Assembly (NCBI GenBank): GCA_020634245.1
Contig: JACKCC010000012.1
Coordinates: 62,001 to 126,000 of the forward strand
DNA from: Ardenticatenaceae bacterium
GTDB lineage: Bacteria > Chloroflexota > Anaerolineae > Promineifilales > Promineifilaceae
Direction of reading: 5' to 3'
Length of the DNA stretch: 64,000 nt
The notes beneath the pieces are model-generated. The model was not told where the DNA came from. It did not search any database and was given only the letters and a program-made list of their open reading frames with translations. Both the position numbers and the translations under genes were made by a program. Position 1 is the stretch's first letter; every line of letters starts with the position of its first letter. Shown here piece by piece: positions 8,655-16,976 of this stretch.

Positions 8655-9353
8655 ATGACAACATTCATTCTAGTTCGTCATGGTGAAAATGATTGGGTGA
8701 ATAAACACCGATTGGCCGGATGGATTCCGGGCATTCACCTGAATGAGAAGGGTCACGAGCAGGCCCAGGCAGCCGCTGAACGATTGGCTCATTTGCCGGT
8801 AACGGCCGTGTACAGCAGCCCGGTCACTCGTTGTATGGAAACGGCCGTTTACATCGCCCGCCCTCATAACCTGGACGTTATCGAACTGGAAGAAGTTGGT
8901 GAAGTCCGCTACGGCAAATGGGAAGGCAAAAAAATCAAAAAACTGGCCAAAAAGAAACGCTGGATGACCGTCCAGTTTTTCCCCAGCCGGATGACATTCC
9001 CCCAGGGTGAAGCACTACGCGATGTTCAGTCGCGCGGCATCCAGGCCCTGGAAAAGTTGAGCCGGCAGCACCCTGATGATGTGGTCATCGTCGTTTCCCA
9101 TGCGGACCTGATCAAACTGGTCATGGCCCATTATTTGGGCGTCCACATTGATTTGTTTCAGCGCATTGTCATCTCACCAGCGTCAGCCAATGTTATGAGT
9201 TTGCATCCATCCGGCGGCGTACGCATTTTGCGCCTGAATGATGACGGCCCGCTAATCCTGCCGTCAAAACCCGAAAAACCAGAGGCCGAAACCAGCCAGA
9301 ATACTCCTGACGAGTCTGGGGGAACGGCCGTATCCCACCCAACAGCATCATGA
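8655..9353 (+). CDS. Histidine phosphatase (phosphoglycerate mutase-like, MSMEG_4193 type)
   Basis: A 232-residue histidine phosphatase superfamily enzyme. The catalytic RHG motif is in ILVRHGENDW near the N-terminus, with the second arginine in VYSSPVTRCMET, a Glu in EVRYGKWEGK and the second histidine in VVSHADLIK. The start ATG at 8655 puts the RHG motif at the usual place; an upstream in-frame ATG at 8637 would add six residues. The C-terminal 35 residues are polar and low complexity. With the next two genes it forms a triad known from actinobacteria. The substrate is unknown. Confidence 0.88.
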   Translation: MTTFILVRHGENDWVNKHRLAGWIPGIHLNEKGHEQAQAAAERLAHLPVTAVYSSPVTRCMETAVYIARPHNLDVIELEEVGEVRYGKWEGKKIKKLAKKKRWMTVQFFPSRMTFPQGEALRDVQSRGIQALEKLSRQHPDDVVIVVSHADLIKLVMAHYLGVHIDLFQRIVISPASANVMSLHPSGGVRILRLNDDGPLILPSKPEKPEAETSQNTPDESGGTAVSHPTAS

Positions 9354-9365
9354 GGACAGACACCT

Positions 9366-9881
9366 ATGGCTAGCCATATCGAATTAAACCCAGTCTCCCA
9401 TCTAACCATTGGTACCATTGGCCCGCCAGGCAAGCGTGTTTTCTACCTGCAGGGCAGCCGGGGCGCTCAAACCATTTCCCTGACTATGGAAAAAGAACAG
9501 GCCCGCATGATGGCCGAGAGTTTTGCCGCCCTGCTTGATGAGTTAAATACCCAGCATCCAATGGATACTCGTGAACTAAGTGAGCCGATATGGCTGGATA
9601 TGCGCCTGAAAGAACCGGTCGAACCACTTTTTCGTGTGGGCAACATGGGTCTTGGCTACAATGAGGAGACCAACCAGGTGGTTCTGGTTGCCTATGAATT
9701 AGTAGATGAAGGGGTCGAACCTAACGTGGTCAGTTTTTGGGCCACCCGCCCCCATATCAAGGCATTGATTACCCATATTCAAGAAGTCGTCAGCGCCGGG
9801 CGGCCCATTTGTGGCAATTGTGGCCAGCCCATTGACCCGGAAGGCCATTTTTGTCCCCATCGTAATGGACATGCCCATTGA
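9366..9881 (+). CDS. DUF3090 family protein
   Basis: A 171-residue soluble protein with the DUF3090 layout: an N-terminal beta unit (HLTIGTIGPPGKRVFYLQG), a helix (EKEQARMMAESFAALLDEL), a central region with NMGLGYNEE, and a C-terminal zinc-binding-like tail (CGNCGQPIDPEGHFCPHRNGH) with three Cys and two His. It starts 12 bp after the phosphatase stop and runs up to the next gene, which supports one operon. The family has no proven biochemical role. In actinobacteria it neighbours the same phosphatase and SCO1664-type genes. Confidence 0.88.
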   Translation: MASHIELNPVSHLTIGTIGPPGKRVFYLQGSRGAQTISLTMEKEQARMMAESFAALLDELNTQHPMDTRELSEPIWLDMRLKEPVEPLFRVGNMGLGYNEETNQVVLVAYELVDEGVEPNVVSFWATRPHIKALITHIQEVVSAGRPICGNCGQPIDPEGHFCPHRNGHAH

Positions 9882-9892
9882 TCTTTACCGGT

Positions 9893-10624
9893 ATGAATAC
9901 GCCAGACATTCTCCATCTGCTGCAAACGGGCACGATTGAAGTACAGGGTTTGCTGCCCTGGAGTTCCAATTATTCGTTTCTGGTCCATGTGAATGGCGAT
10001 GCAGAAATGGTCGTGGCTGTATACAAACCGCGTCAGGGGGAACGGCCGTTGTGGGATTTCCCCAGTGGTACACTATGCCAGCGCGAAGTCGCCGCCTTCC
10101 ATATCAGCGACGGGCTGGGCTGGAACCTCGTCCCGCCCACCATTCTCCGCCGCGGGCCACACGGCATCGGTTCCGTGCAGCAGTTCATCCCGCACGATCC
10201 CGAATGCCACTACTTCACCTTTGAAGGCAGCGCCGATTTTCGCCACGCCCTCCAACAAATCGTCCTGTTCGACACCATCATCAACAACGCTGACCGCAAA
10301 GGAGGCCACGTCCTCATCGAAGAGACTGAAGACGCCCAGCCGCCCAACCGGCTTTGGACAATTGATCATGGCATCTGCTTCCACGAAGAATTCAAACTGC
10401 GTACAGTCATTTGGGAGTTTGCCGGCCAGCCCATCCCCGACGATTTGTTGGCCAATTTGACTCATTTTCAGGCCCGCCTGCGGCCAGACCTGTTCCCAAT
10501 TTTGCAAAAGCTGTTGAGTAGTGCAGAATTACTAGCTTTGGAACAAAGATTAAATAGTATAATAAGGTCGCGAACCTTTTTACAGCCGGGACCCGGTCGT
10601 CATTATCCCTGGCCCCCGGTATAG
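9893..10624 (+). CDS. SCO1664 family protein (PI-kinase-like fold)
   Basis: A 243-residue protein of the SCO1664 family, which resembles the phosphatidylinositol 3/4-kinase-like fold. Visible features are VVAVYKPRQGERPLWDFP (a lysine in the ATP-lid position), DTIINNADRKGGHVLI (catalytic-loop-like NADRKGGH) and LWTIDHGICFH (DHG in the place of the metal-binding DFG). ATG at 9893 is preferred; an in-frame TTG at 9878 would overlap the previous stop. It is the third member of the phosphatase-DUF3090-SCO1664 triad. Kinase activity is not proven for this family. Confidence 0.85.
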   Translation: MNTPDILHLLQTGTIEVQGLLPWSSNYSFLVHVNGDAEMVVAVYKPRQGERPLWDFPSGTLCQREVAAFHISDGLGWNLVPPTILRRGPHGIGSVQQFIPHDPECHYFTFEGSADFRHALQQIVLFDTIINNADRKGGHVLIEETEDAQPPNRLWTIDHGICFHEEFKLRTVIWEFAGQPIPDDLLANLTHFQARLRPDLFPILQKLLSSAELLALEQRLNSIIRSRTFLQPGPGRHYPWPPV

Positions 10625-10726
10625 TCGTTTCCATAACAAATATTCAAAAATGCTCCCGGACTTTTTATTTCATTGTGCAGCCTTATTGTTTAACTTCTGG
10701 GCAGCCTAAGTAATGAGCAAGCAATC

Positions 10727-11956
10727 ATGAGTCACAAAATCCTGGCCGTAGACGATCATCCTGAAACCCTCGATATTGTTGTTATCACCTTGAAGCAGTA
10801 CGGCTACAATGTCGTTTCCACCACATCGGCCAAAGAGGGCCTGAAGCTGGCTGAATCGGAAAGACCGGACTTAATCCTGCTGGATGTTAATATGCCGGAA
10901 ATGGATGGCCTGGAAGTGTGCCGCCGCCTGCGGGCCAACGCAGATCTGTCCAGTACTCCTATCATCATGTTTACGGCCGAAGATGAGGCTTACCAGAAAC
11001 TGGCCGGTTTCGATGCCGGCGCCGACGATTACCTCACCAAACCGACGGACCCGGATGAAATGATTGCTCGCATTGAAGGTATTTTAGGCATCATGGAAGA
11101 CGAAGCTGAAGTTGAGGGTGAAGAGGATGCCGGCGAATCATCGCCTTCAATTGATTATTTGTTGGAAAAAACCATCGTCATTCCAGAAAGCAAGGCACAA
11201 AAAATGGCTGAAGCGGCCCCGGTGAAAGGGTCGTTGGTGGCTGTGGTTGGGGCCAGAAGCGGTACGGGAACAACGTTAACGGCCGTCAACCTGGCTGCCA
11301 CTTTCGCCCGTCTGGAAACAACTACCACTCTGATTGATTTTGATACTATCCAGGGACACGTTTCCCTGTATCTCAACCAAAAAGTCAAGGGCAGCATCAA
11401 CACGCTGGCCGATTTGCCAGAGGATAACATTCCTGCCTGGCTGCCCAAACAAATATTTCCGGTCAGCCCACACTTGCAGTTTTTATTTGCCCAGCCCAAT
11501 CAAGACGGCCGTTTCTCCCACCCTAACTCGTACCAGACAGATGCTATCCTAAGCACGCTGCTCAAATCAGGGCAAACCATCGTCGCCGACATCGGCCACA
11601 CTCTGTCGGAAACACAGCGGCGCGTCCTGGAGCAAGCCGATCGAGTCATCGTTGTTCTTTCACCAGAACGGGTGGCACTGGCTGCAGCCAAACGGCTGCT
11701 GCATCATCTGCAAGAAGTCATATCACCGGACGCCATGATGAGCGCGGTTATTTTTGACGTGAACGGCCGTATGAATCTGCCGCAAAAAGCCGTAGAAACC
11801 TATCTGGAACATCCCATCCACGCTGTCATTCCCATTACCCTTGAAGAATTAACCCAAACCGCCAACAAAGGCACTATTTTGGTAAGCAGCTACCCGGAGA
11901 GCAAGACCGCCCAACGTTTTTATCAATTAGCCAGGCAGCTTATCGCAACAAAGTAA
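10727..11956 (+). CDS. Receiver-TadZ/CpaE-like ATPase (Tad pilus localisation type)
   Basis: A 409-residue fusion. Residues 1-122 are a CheY-type receiver with DDH, phospho-acceptor Asp in LILLDVNMPEMDG, the Thr in MFTAEDE and Lys in YLTKPTDP. An acidic linker follows. Residues about 165-409 are a MinD/ParA-like domain with the deviant Walker A GARSGTGTTLTAVNLA, which lacks the usual Lys as in many TadZ/CpaE proteins, and LIDFDTIQGHVSLYL. Such proteins direct Tad/Flp pilus assembly. The two CpaB-like genes at 46.5-49 kb support a Tad system elsewhere in the genome. Its direct neighbours are not pilus genes. Confidence 0.88.
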   Translation: MSHKILAVDDHPETLDIVVITLKQYGYNVVSTTSAKEGLKLAESERPDLILLDVNMPEMDGLEVCRRLRANADLSSTPIIMFTAEDEAYQKLAGFDAGADDYLTKPTDPDEMIARIEGILGIMEDEAEVEGEEDAGESSPSIDYLLEKTIVIPESKAQKMAEAAPVKGSLVAVVGARSGTGTTLTAVNLAATFARLETTTTLIDFDTIQGHVSLYLNQKVKGSINTLADLPEDNIPAWLPKQIFPVSPHLQFLFAQPNQDGRFSHPNSYQTDAILSTLLKSGQTIVADIGHTLSETQRRVLEQADRVIVVLSPERVALAAAKRLLHHLQEVISPDAMMSAVIFDVNGRMNLPQKAVETYLEHPIHAVIPITLEELTQTANKGTILVSSYPESKTAQRFYQLARQLIATK

Positions 11957-11965
11957 GAGGAGCCA

Positions 11966-12727
11966 GTGACCACTATTCCCAGTCTGATTGATCAGGCCAT
12001 TGCAATCCTTCGCCAATCCAGACACGCAGTTGCCCTTACCGGGGCCGGGATTAGCACGCCTTCCGGCATCCCCGATTTTCGCAGCCGGGATTCTGGTTTG
12101 TGGGAGAAATATGATCCCATGGAAGTGGCTTCTTTCACCGGCTTCAAACAAAACCCGCAAGACTTTTACCATTGGATACGGCCGTTGTTCGACACAATCA
12201 CCGTTGCCCAACCTAACGCCGCCCATCAAGCCCTGGTTCAACTGGAAGCCTATGGTCCGCTACAAGCCGTCATCACCCAAAATATTGACGGATTGCACAG
12301 CAAAGCCGGTTCCCAAACCGTCTACGAAATCCACGGCCACCTGCGCGAAGTCACCTGCTTGCGCTGCTACGAAATTTTCAATACCAACGTCGTCCTAGAT
12401 GATTATTTAGCAACTGGTGACATTCCTCGCTGCCCTTCCTGCGGTGGTGTACTCAAGCCCAACGTCATCCTGTTCGGCGAACTGCTGCCGGTAACCGCCC
12501 TCAACCATTCCCGCAAGGAAACCAGATCGTGTGATGTTATGCTGGTTGTCGGGTCTTCGTTGGAGGTTGAGCCTGCCGGCGACCTGCCCTTGTTGGCTAA
12601 ACAATCCGGTGCACGCCTGATTATTGTTACCCTGAGCGAAACCCATCTGGATTACCTGGCCGATGTGGTCATTCACACCGACGTCGTTGACGTTCTGCCC
12701 CAATTGGCCGCACCGTTTTTGCCTTAG
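11966..12727 (+). CDS. cobB: Sir2-family NAD-dependent protein deacylase
   Basis: A 253-residue sirtuin. It removes acyl groups from lysine using NAD+. The NAD-binding motif GAGISTPSGIPDFRS, the QNIDGLH motif, the catalytic His in EIHGHLREVTC and four zinc cysteines (CLRC and CPSC) are all present, followed by GSSLEVEPA. The start is GTG at 11966 with AGAGGA overlapping the end of the previous gene; spacing of 9 bp suggests co-transcription. The deacetylase versus desuccinylase preference cannot be assigned with certainty from the residues I can see. Confidence 0.93.
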   Translation: MTTIPSLIDQAIAILRQSRHAVALTGAGISTPSGIPDFRSRDSGLWEKYDPMEVASFTGFKQNPQDFYHWIRPLFDTITVAQPNAAHQALVQLEAYGPLQAVITQNIDGLHSKAGSQTVYEIHGHLREVTCLRCYEIFNTNVVLDDYLATGDIPRCPSCGGVLKPNVILFGELLPVTALNHSRKETRSCDVMLVVGSSLEVEPAGDLPLLAKQSGARLIIVTLSETHLDYLADVVIHTDVVDVLPQLAAPFLP

Positions 12728-12748
12728 TTGTTGAGAAGTGAGTCGAAT

Positions 12749-13981
12749 ATGCCCCAAGTCAAAGGAAAAGAATTCTCCACCCCTTCGCCGGAAGCCATCA
12801 GCCCGGAAAGCTTTAAGCGGCTGCTGCAAATCAGTACCCGGCTGAGTTCTACCCTCCAGTTGGATGAACTGCTGTCTCTGGTCATGGACGTGGCCACAGA
12901 ACTGACTGACACGCAAAAAGCGTCCATTTTGCTGGTTGATAAGCAAACAGGCCAATTGCACTTCGCTGCTTCCAAAGGGGACGAAGTACCGGAAGGGATC
13001 GTTGTGCCGTTGGACAGCAGTATTGCTGGCTGGGTGGTGCGGCACGGCCGTTCCGTCATCCTCAGTGATGTGCAGTCCGACAGCCGCTTTTACGCCGAAG
13101 TGGACTCCGACGAATCCTTCGTCACCCGATCCATGCTGGCCGTTCCGCTCATCACCAGCAAAGGGGTTATCGGCGCGCTGGAAGTGCTCAACAAGCGTGA
13201 CGATGCTGCCTACACAGCACAGGATGTTGCTCTGATGGAAGCTCTGGCCTCACAATCGGCCGTGGCTATCCTCAACGCCCACTTATTCCACCAATCCGAC
13301 CTGCTGGCCGAAATTATGCACGAGCTGAAAACGCCGCTCATGGCCATTTCCGCCGCCAGCGAACTGCTCACCCGGCCCGAACTACCTGCCGACAAACACA
13401 TGGAACTGATTTACATGGTTAAGCAGGAAACGGTCCGCCTTTCCAAAATGACCAAAGATTTTCTGGACTTTGCCCGTCTGGAATCAGGGCGGGTACGGCT
13501 GGCCAGCGAACCGGTTGACGTGGCCGGAGTTATTAATGATGTCATCAACATCACCCAACCGCAGGCGGCCGAGCGCGGCATTTCGATTGTGCCGGAACTG
13601 GCGCAAATGCTGCCCATGCTCGGCGGTCCTATCCAGTTGTTGGGCGATGCCGACCGGCTTAAGCAGGTGCTGCTCAATCTGGTCAGTAATGCGATTAAAT
13701 ATAATGTAGAAAACGGCCGTATCACCCTCAGCGCCCACCTGTCCGACCAGACCCTCCATTTGAGCGTCCGTGACATGGGGCCGGGCATTTCGGAAGAGGA
13801 TATGGGCCACTTGTTTGAGCGCTTCTACCGCATCCCCGGCAGCGAAAAGGCCGATGGCAGCGGCCTGGGTCTTTCCATTGCCAACAAGATCGTGGAGGAG
13901 CATAACGGCCGTATCGAAGTCAGCAGTATTTTGGGCGAAGGCACAACTTTCACCGTCATCCTGCCCGTAACAGCCGCCTGA
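12749..13981 (+). CDS. GAF-domain sensor histidine kinase
   Basis: A 410-residue soluble histidine kinase. A GAF sensory domain spans about residues 30-175 (starting near LLQISTRLSSTLQLDELL). The dimerisation/phospho-acceptor domain has His191 in EIMHELKTPL, and the HATPase has N box (LVSNAIKYN), G1 (VRDMGPGI), F box (LFERFYRI) and G2 (GSGLGLSI). No membrane helix is present, so it senses an intracellular signal or partner. The ATG at 12749 is chosen over an in-frame TTG at 12728 in a region with no domain. No response regulator is adjacent. Confidence 0.92.
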   Translation: MPQVKGKEFSTPSPEAISPESFKRLLQISTRLSSTLQLDELLSLVMDVATELTDTQKASILLVDKQTGQLHFAASKGDEVPEGIVVPLDSSIAGWVVRHGRSVILSDVQSDSRFYAEVDSDESFVTRSMLAVPLITSKGVIGALEVLNKRDDAAYTAQDVALMEALASQSAVAILNAHLFHQSDLLAEIMHELKTPLMAISAASELLTRPELPADKHMELIYMVKQETVRLSKMTKDFLDFARLESGRVRLASEPVDVAGVINDVINITQPQAAERGISIVPELAQMLPMLGGPIQLLGDADRLKQVLLNLVSNAIKYNVENGRITLSAHLSDQTLHLSVRDMGPGISEEDMGHLFERFYRIPGSEKADGSGLGLSIANKIVEEHNGRIEVSSILGEGTTFTVILPVTAA

Positions 13982-14110
13982 TCCGTATCCCGCCATGCTT
14001 ATATAAATTTTATGGTGTTGTAACGTTCTGCTGGTTACAATCATCTAAGATAAGCGGAACCCAAAAGTAACCTGTCATTGACAATGGGTGTGTTTGAAAC
14101 GAGTTGAGCC

Positions 14111-14175
14111 AAGTGCCAGGCACTGGGCAAACGGCCTTGGTTTATCCGAAATCTTGCGCCCCGTACCTGGCACTT
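14111..14175. repeat. AAGTGCCAGGCAC palindrome
   Basis: AAGTGCCAGGCAC (14111) is inverted as GTACCTGGCACTT (14163-14175). It lies in the 432-bp gap 13982-14413, which otherwise holds one ACGGCCGT (14223) and a second palindrome at 14288-14344; no gene was seen there. Confidence 0.7.
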
Positions 14176-14287
14176 TTGCCGAAATGAAACACAGCTGTTG
14201 ACAATTCATGCCGTAAGATTGAACGGCCGTTGCACGTCTAAAATAGGGAACATCACAACATATTGGGTCTTCAGGATTTCGTGGGGT

Positions 14288-14344
14288 GTAGGGGCGTACC
14301 CTTGTGGTCGCCCAGAGCAGGGCGGGCACAAGACCCGCCCCTAT
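14288..14344. repeat. GC-rich palindrome upstream of trxB
   Basis: GTAGGGGCGTACCCTTGTGG on the left pairs imperfectly with CACAAGACCCGCCCCTAT on the right, around CAGAGCAGGG. It would form a long hairpin 70 bp before trxB. Confidence 0.7.
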
Positions 14345-14413
14345 ATGACAAGACCCCGTGAATTCCCAAAGAGCCAACATATTCACTCGCTTAGCGGAAT
14401 AAAAGGATAGAAC

Positions 14414-15346
14414 ATGCAGAAAGAAAAAGTAGTCATCATTGGATCAGGTCCGGCCGGATTAACGGCCGCTTTATACACCGCCCGCGCCAATTACAAGCCG
14501 CTGGTCATTGCTGGCAATCAACTGGGCGGCCAAATTTCACTCACTTCTGAAGTCGAAAACTACCCTGGCTTCTTCAACGCCGATCACACTCCCACCGGTC
14601 CGGAACTGGTGGAAATCATGCAAAAACAGGCCGAACATTTCGGCGCACGCATAGAATTCGACGAAGTCACCGAAGTTGATTTTAAGAACGGATCACCCTT
14701 TACCGTCAAAACCTACGGCGAAGAATATCAAGCCGAAGCCGTCATCGTCACCGCCGGTGCTTCACCGCGCCGCCTGGGCGTACCCGGCGAGGAAGAATTC
14801 ATCGGGCGCGGCGTTAGCTACTGTGGCACGTGCGATGGCTTCTTCTTCCGCGGCAAAAAGATCGTCGTTGTCGGTGGCGGTGACAGTGCCCTCGAAGAAG
14901 CGATTTTCCTGACCAAATTCGCCAGTTCGGTCACGATCATTCATCGCCGCGACGAACTACGCGCCGGTCACACGCTGCAAAAACGGGCTTTTGCCAACGA
15001 GAAAATCTCCTTCATTTGGGATACCGTCGTTGACGAAATCGTGGGTGACAACATCGTTAACGCCGTCAAACTCACCAATCTTAAAACCGGCGAAACGTCA
15101 AAATTTGAGACCGATGGTGTCTTCATCTTCATCGGCCATTTCCCCAACAGCAAATTCCTGGAAGGCCAGTTGGCGATGGATGAGCACGGCTACGTCATCA
15201 CCGACGAGTTGATGCGCACCAGTGCTGACGGCGTCTTTGCTGCCGGTGAAATCCAGGACTCGGTTTACCGCCAAATCGCCACCTCCGTCGGCCAGGGCAC
15301 GGCCGCTGCCTTGCGCACGGAAAAGTGGCTGAGCGAAAGAGAGTAA
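14414..15346 (+). CDS. trxB: Thioredoxin reductase
   Basis: A 310-residue FAD/NADPH flavoenzyme that reduces thioredoxin in the cytoplasm. The FAD-binding GSGPAGLTAA lies at the N-terminus, the redox pair is Cys137/Cys140 in YCGTCDG, the NADPH motif is VVGGGDSALEEA and the C-terminal FAD motif is GVFAAGEIQD. Most family members have CAT/VC; the CGTC here is a minor variant. Length is normal. AAAGGA lies 7 bp before the ATG. The active-site cysteines are both standard Cys codons, so this is not a selenoenzyme. Confidence 0.95.
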   Translation: MQKEKVVIIGSGPAGLTAALYTARANYKPLVIAGNQLGGQISLTSEVENYPGFFNADHTPTGPELVEIMQKQAEHFGARIEFDEVTEVDFKNGSPFTVKTYGEEYQAEAVIVTAGASPRRLGVPGEEEFIGRGVSYCGTCDGFFFRGKKIVVVGGGDSALEEAIFLTKFASSVTIIHRRDELRAGHTLQKRAFANEKISFIWDTVVDEIVGDNIVNAVKLTNLKTGETSKFETDGVFIFIGHFPNSKFLEGQLAMDEHGYVITDELMRTSADGVFAAGEIQDSVYRQIATSVGQGTAAALRTEKWLSERE

Positions 15347-15349
15347 TTA

Positions 15350-15420
15350 GTAGCTGGTGGTTAGCTGCTGGTGGCTGGCATTGACGCCATTTGCCAGCAG
15401 CCAACTACCAGCCACCAGCA
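15350..15420. repeat. Palindrome between trxB and TPR gene
   Basis: Left arm TAGCTGGTGGTTAGCTGCTG, right arm CAGCAGCCAACTACCAGCCA. It is open in frame with the next gene and adds 11 spurious codons to its longest ORF. Confidence 0.8.
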
Positions 15421-15423
15421 ACC

Positions 15424-15831
15424 ATGCTTCGATTCATCTGGGCTTATCTGGTTTATACCTGGGGCGGGCTGCACCGTTATTTTGGCAACATGAACAATTT
15501 GCGCAGCGAACATGAAACGGCCGTTCGCTATTTTAACCGCGCCTATGAGATTGATCCGACGTTTCGCCGGGTGCGGCTGGAGCGGGCCACGCTGCTATGG
15601 CGGGAACTTTCCCGCTCTGAGGAGGCCCTGGCCGATTTTAACTGGCTGTTGGAAGATGACCCGGCCTATGGTCCCGCTTTATTTGGTCGGGCGCTGGTTT
15701 TGCAGGAAAACGGCCGTTACCAGCAAGCCCTTAATGATTTAGACGCTTACCTGGCCCTGCCTGCCCCCGAACCATACTGGAACGAAGCCCGCCGCACCGC
15801 CGCCCTCCTCCGCGAACTTTTAGCAGAATAG
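15424..15831 (+). CDS. Small tetratricopeptide-repeat protein
   Basis: A 135-residue protein with about three TPR-like helical hairpins: AVRYFNRAYEIDPTFRRVRL, EEALADFNWLLEDDPAYGPA and QQALNDLDAYLALPAPEP. A hydrophobic N-terminus (FIWAYLVYTWGGL) may be a membrane anchor or uncleaved signal. The start ATG at 15424 follows the palindrome directly. TPRs usually mediate protein-protein contact; no partner can be named. It lies after trxB in the same direction and contains two ACGGCCGT motifs. Confidence 0.8.
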   Translation: MLRFIWAYLVYTWGGLHRYFGNMNNLRSEHETAVRYFNRAYEIDPTFRRVRLERATLLWRELSRSEEALADFNWLLEDDPAYGPALFGRALVLQENGRYQQALNDLDAYLALPAPEPYWNEARRTAALLRELLAE

Positions 15832-15840
15832 CGGCTCGCA

Positions 15841-16323
15841 TCACCGGCGCTGGCTGGATATCACTTGCTCAATAGCCTGTGTAATTCGCTCTGCAATCCG
15901 ATTATGGAGTTCTCTCGGAACTTCCACCATATTGTAATGATCATACGGATTGCCAAATTCCGTATCTTCAAAGACCCAACCATCTATCTGTACTGGGTGA
16001 TTATAGCGAGGGACGGCCCACCAGTGAATATGCGGTTCAGGTGGATAATCACGGTATGAGTGATTCATGTAGCAAGACCAGTTGAACATTGTGGCGTCAA
16101 ATGCCATTTGTAATGCTTTTTCCAACACGTTTACAACGTTCAACCATTCCAGTAATTCTTCGGGGGTCGTCTCGGCCACGTCGCCACAGTGCCTTTTCAG
16201 ATGAAGTATGCACCTGCCGATAAGCCGCTGGTTGGGCGCTAAAACAACCCGCCAATACCTTGTCTCATAGAGCAGTAAATAGACGGGATTGTCAGATGAC
16301 CATGAGCAAATAGGACAAGCCAT
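15841..16323 (-). CDS. HIT-like protein
   Basis: A 160-residue protein that starts with MACPICSW and has VVLAPNQRLIGRCILHLKRHCGD and, later, EPHIHWWAVPRY. These fit the HIT superfamily of nucleotide hydrolases/transferases (CPxC near the start, lysine/arginine-rich strand, terminal histidine motif). The canonical HxHxHxx triad is only partly kept (HIHWW), so activity is uncertain. Start is placed at 16323 because AAGGAG lies 6 bp before that ATG; a longer in-frame start at 16338 would add MKENH. An alternative is a non-catalytic HIT relative. Confidence 0.65.
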   Translation of the reverse strand: MACPICSWSSDNPVYLLLYETRYWRVVLAPNQRLIGRCILHLKRHCGDVAETTPEELLEWLNVVNVLEKALQMAFDATMFNWSCYMNHSYRDYPPEPHIHWWAVPRYNHPVQIDGWVFEDTEFGNPYDHYNMVEVPRELHNRIAERITQAIEQVISSQRR

Positions 16324-16343
16324 GTGGTTCTCCTTCATAAATA

Positions 16344-16391
16344 GGAGCGCGGGCAGCTTGCCCGCAATGGCGGACTGGCAGTCCGCGCTCC
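16344..16391. repeat. REP element, GAGCGCGGGCAGCTTGCC family
   Basis: GGAGCGCGGGCAGCTTGCC appears on the left with GTCCGCGCTCC closing on the right. The left arm is identical to both arms of the palindrome at 25357-25408. Confidence 0.8.
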
Positions 16392-16499
16392 ATTTTCATT
16401 TATGGTATTGAGCTTGCGCTCATGTTGTTTCTTTTGAATTAAATTTCGATCTGCCCAACGAGTTGGCCCACCGGCGTTAGGCGACGCAGCCATATTCTC

Positions 16500-16976
16500 T
16501 TATTCCCTACGTTCAAGTTCATCAGGTGTTGGTTTTTGAAAGAACACAATCCACGGCTTCATACTTTCTTCGGAAATGTGGAAGCTCTCCTGCGAGGACT
16601 GCGAATTCCTGGTCGCAAGCCGTCTCAATAGCTCATCCTCCGACACATCAAGAAAATGCACTTCACTGCTGGCTCCCAGGCGTTTCGCTCGCAGCCGGTA
16701 ATCTTCGCGTTCTTCTCGTGCCCAAAAGCCGAAATCGAGGATGACATTCGTTCCCAATTCCAGCGCCCTGCGCGCGATATTCCAAAGCATAATCTCAATC
16801 AGACTATGCCGGGCATCATGTTCCGGCTCTTCCGCATCTTGACCAAAAAGGGCCACCTGCCACTCATCGGGTGTCAATCGAAGGGCCGACCGCTCATGTT
16901 CAAGTTTCTTTGCAAGCGTTGTTTTCCCTGAACAAGGAAGTCCAACCATCAGATGAAGCGTTGCCACATTCTTCAT
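16500..16976 (-). CDS. P-loop kinase-like ATPase (zeta-toxin/YjiB-like AAA_33)
   Basis: A 158-residue P-loop NTPase with Walker A GLPCSGKTT, a DEW motif (RLTPDEWQ) in the place of the acceptor site, VILDFGFWAREERE as Walker B-like region and a lid with arginines (RRLATRN). This is typical of AAA_33 small-molecule kinases that phosphorylate sugars, nucleosides or antibiotics. The start is ATG at 16976, giving an ATGA overlap with the stop of the upstream gene, so translation is coupled. No antitoxin gene is next to it, which argues against a zeta toxin. The substrate is unknown. Confidence 0.78.
   Translation of the reverse strand: MKNVATLHLMVGLPCSGKTTLAKKLEHERSALRLTPDEWQVALFGQDAEEPEHDARHSLIEIMLWNIARRALELGTNVILDFGFWAREEREDYRLRAKRLGASSEVHFLDVSEDELLRRLATRNSQSSQESFHISEESMKPWIVFFQKPTPDELERRE

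Noticed and set aside
14414..15346. Thioredoxin reductase as a second selenoprotein
   Set aside because: Its active-site residues are both Cys codons in CGTC, and the gene ends at an ordinary TAA with no tail motif.
16500..16976. Zeta toxin of a toxin-antitoxin pair
   Set aside because: No small antitoxin gene precedes it; it overlaps a large exported protein gene instead.
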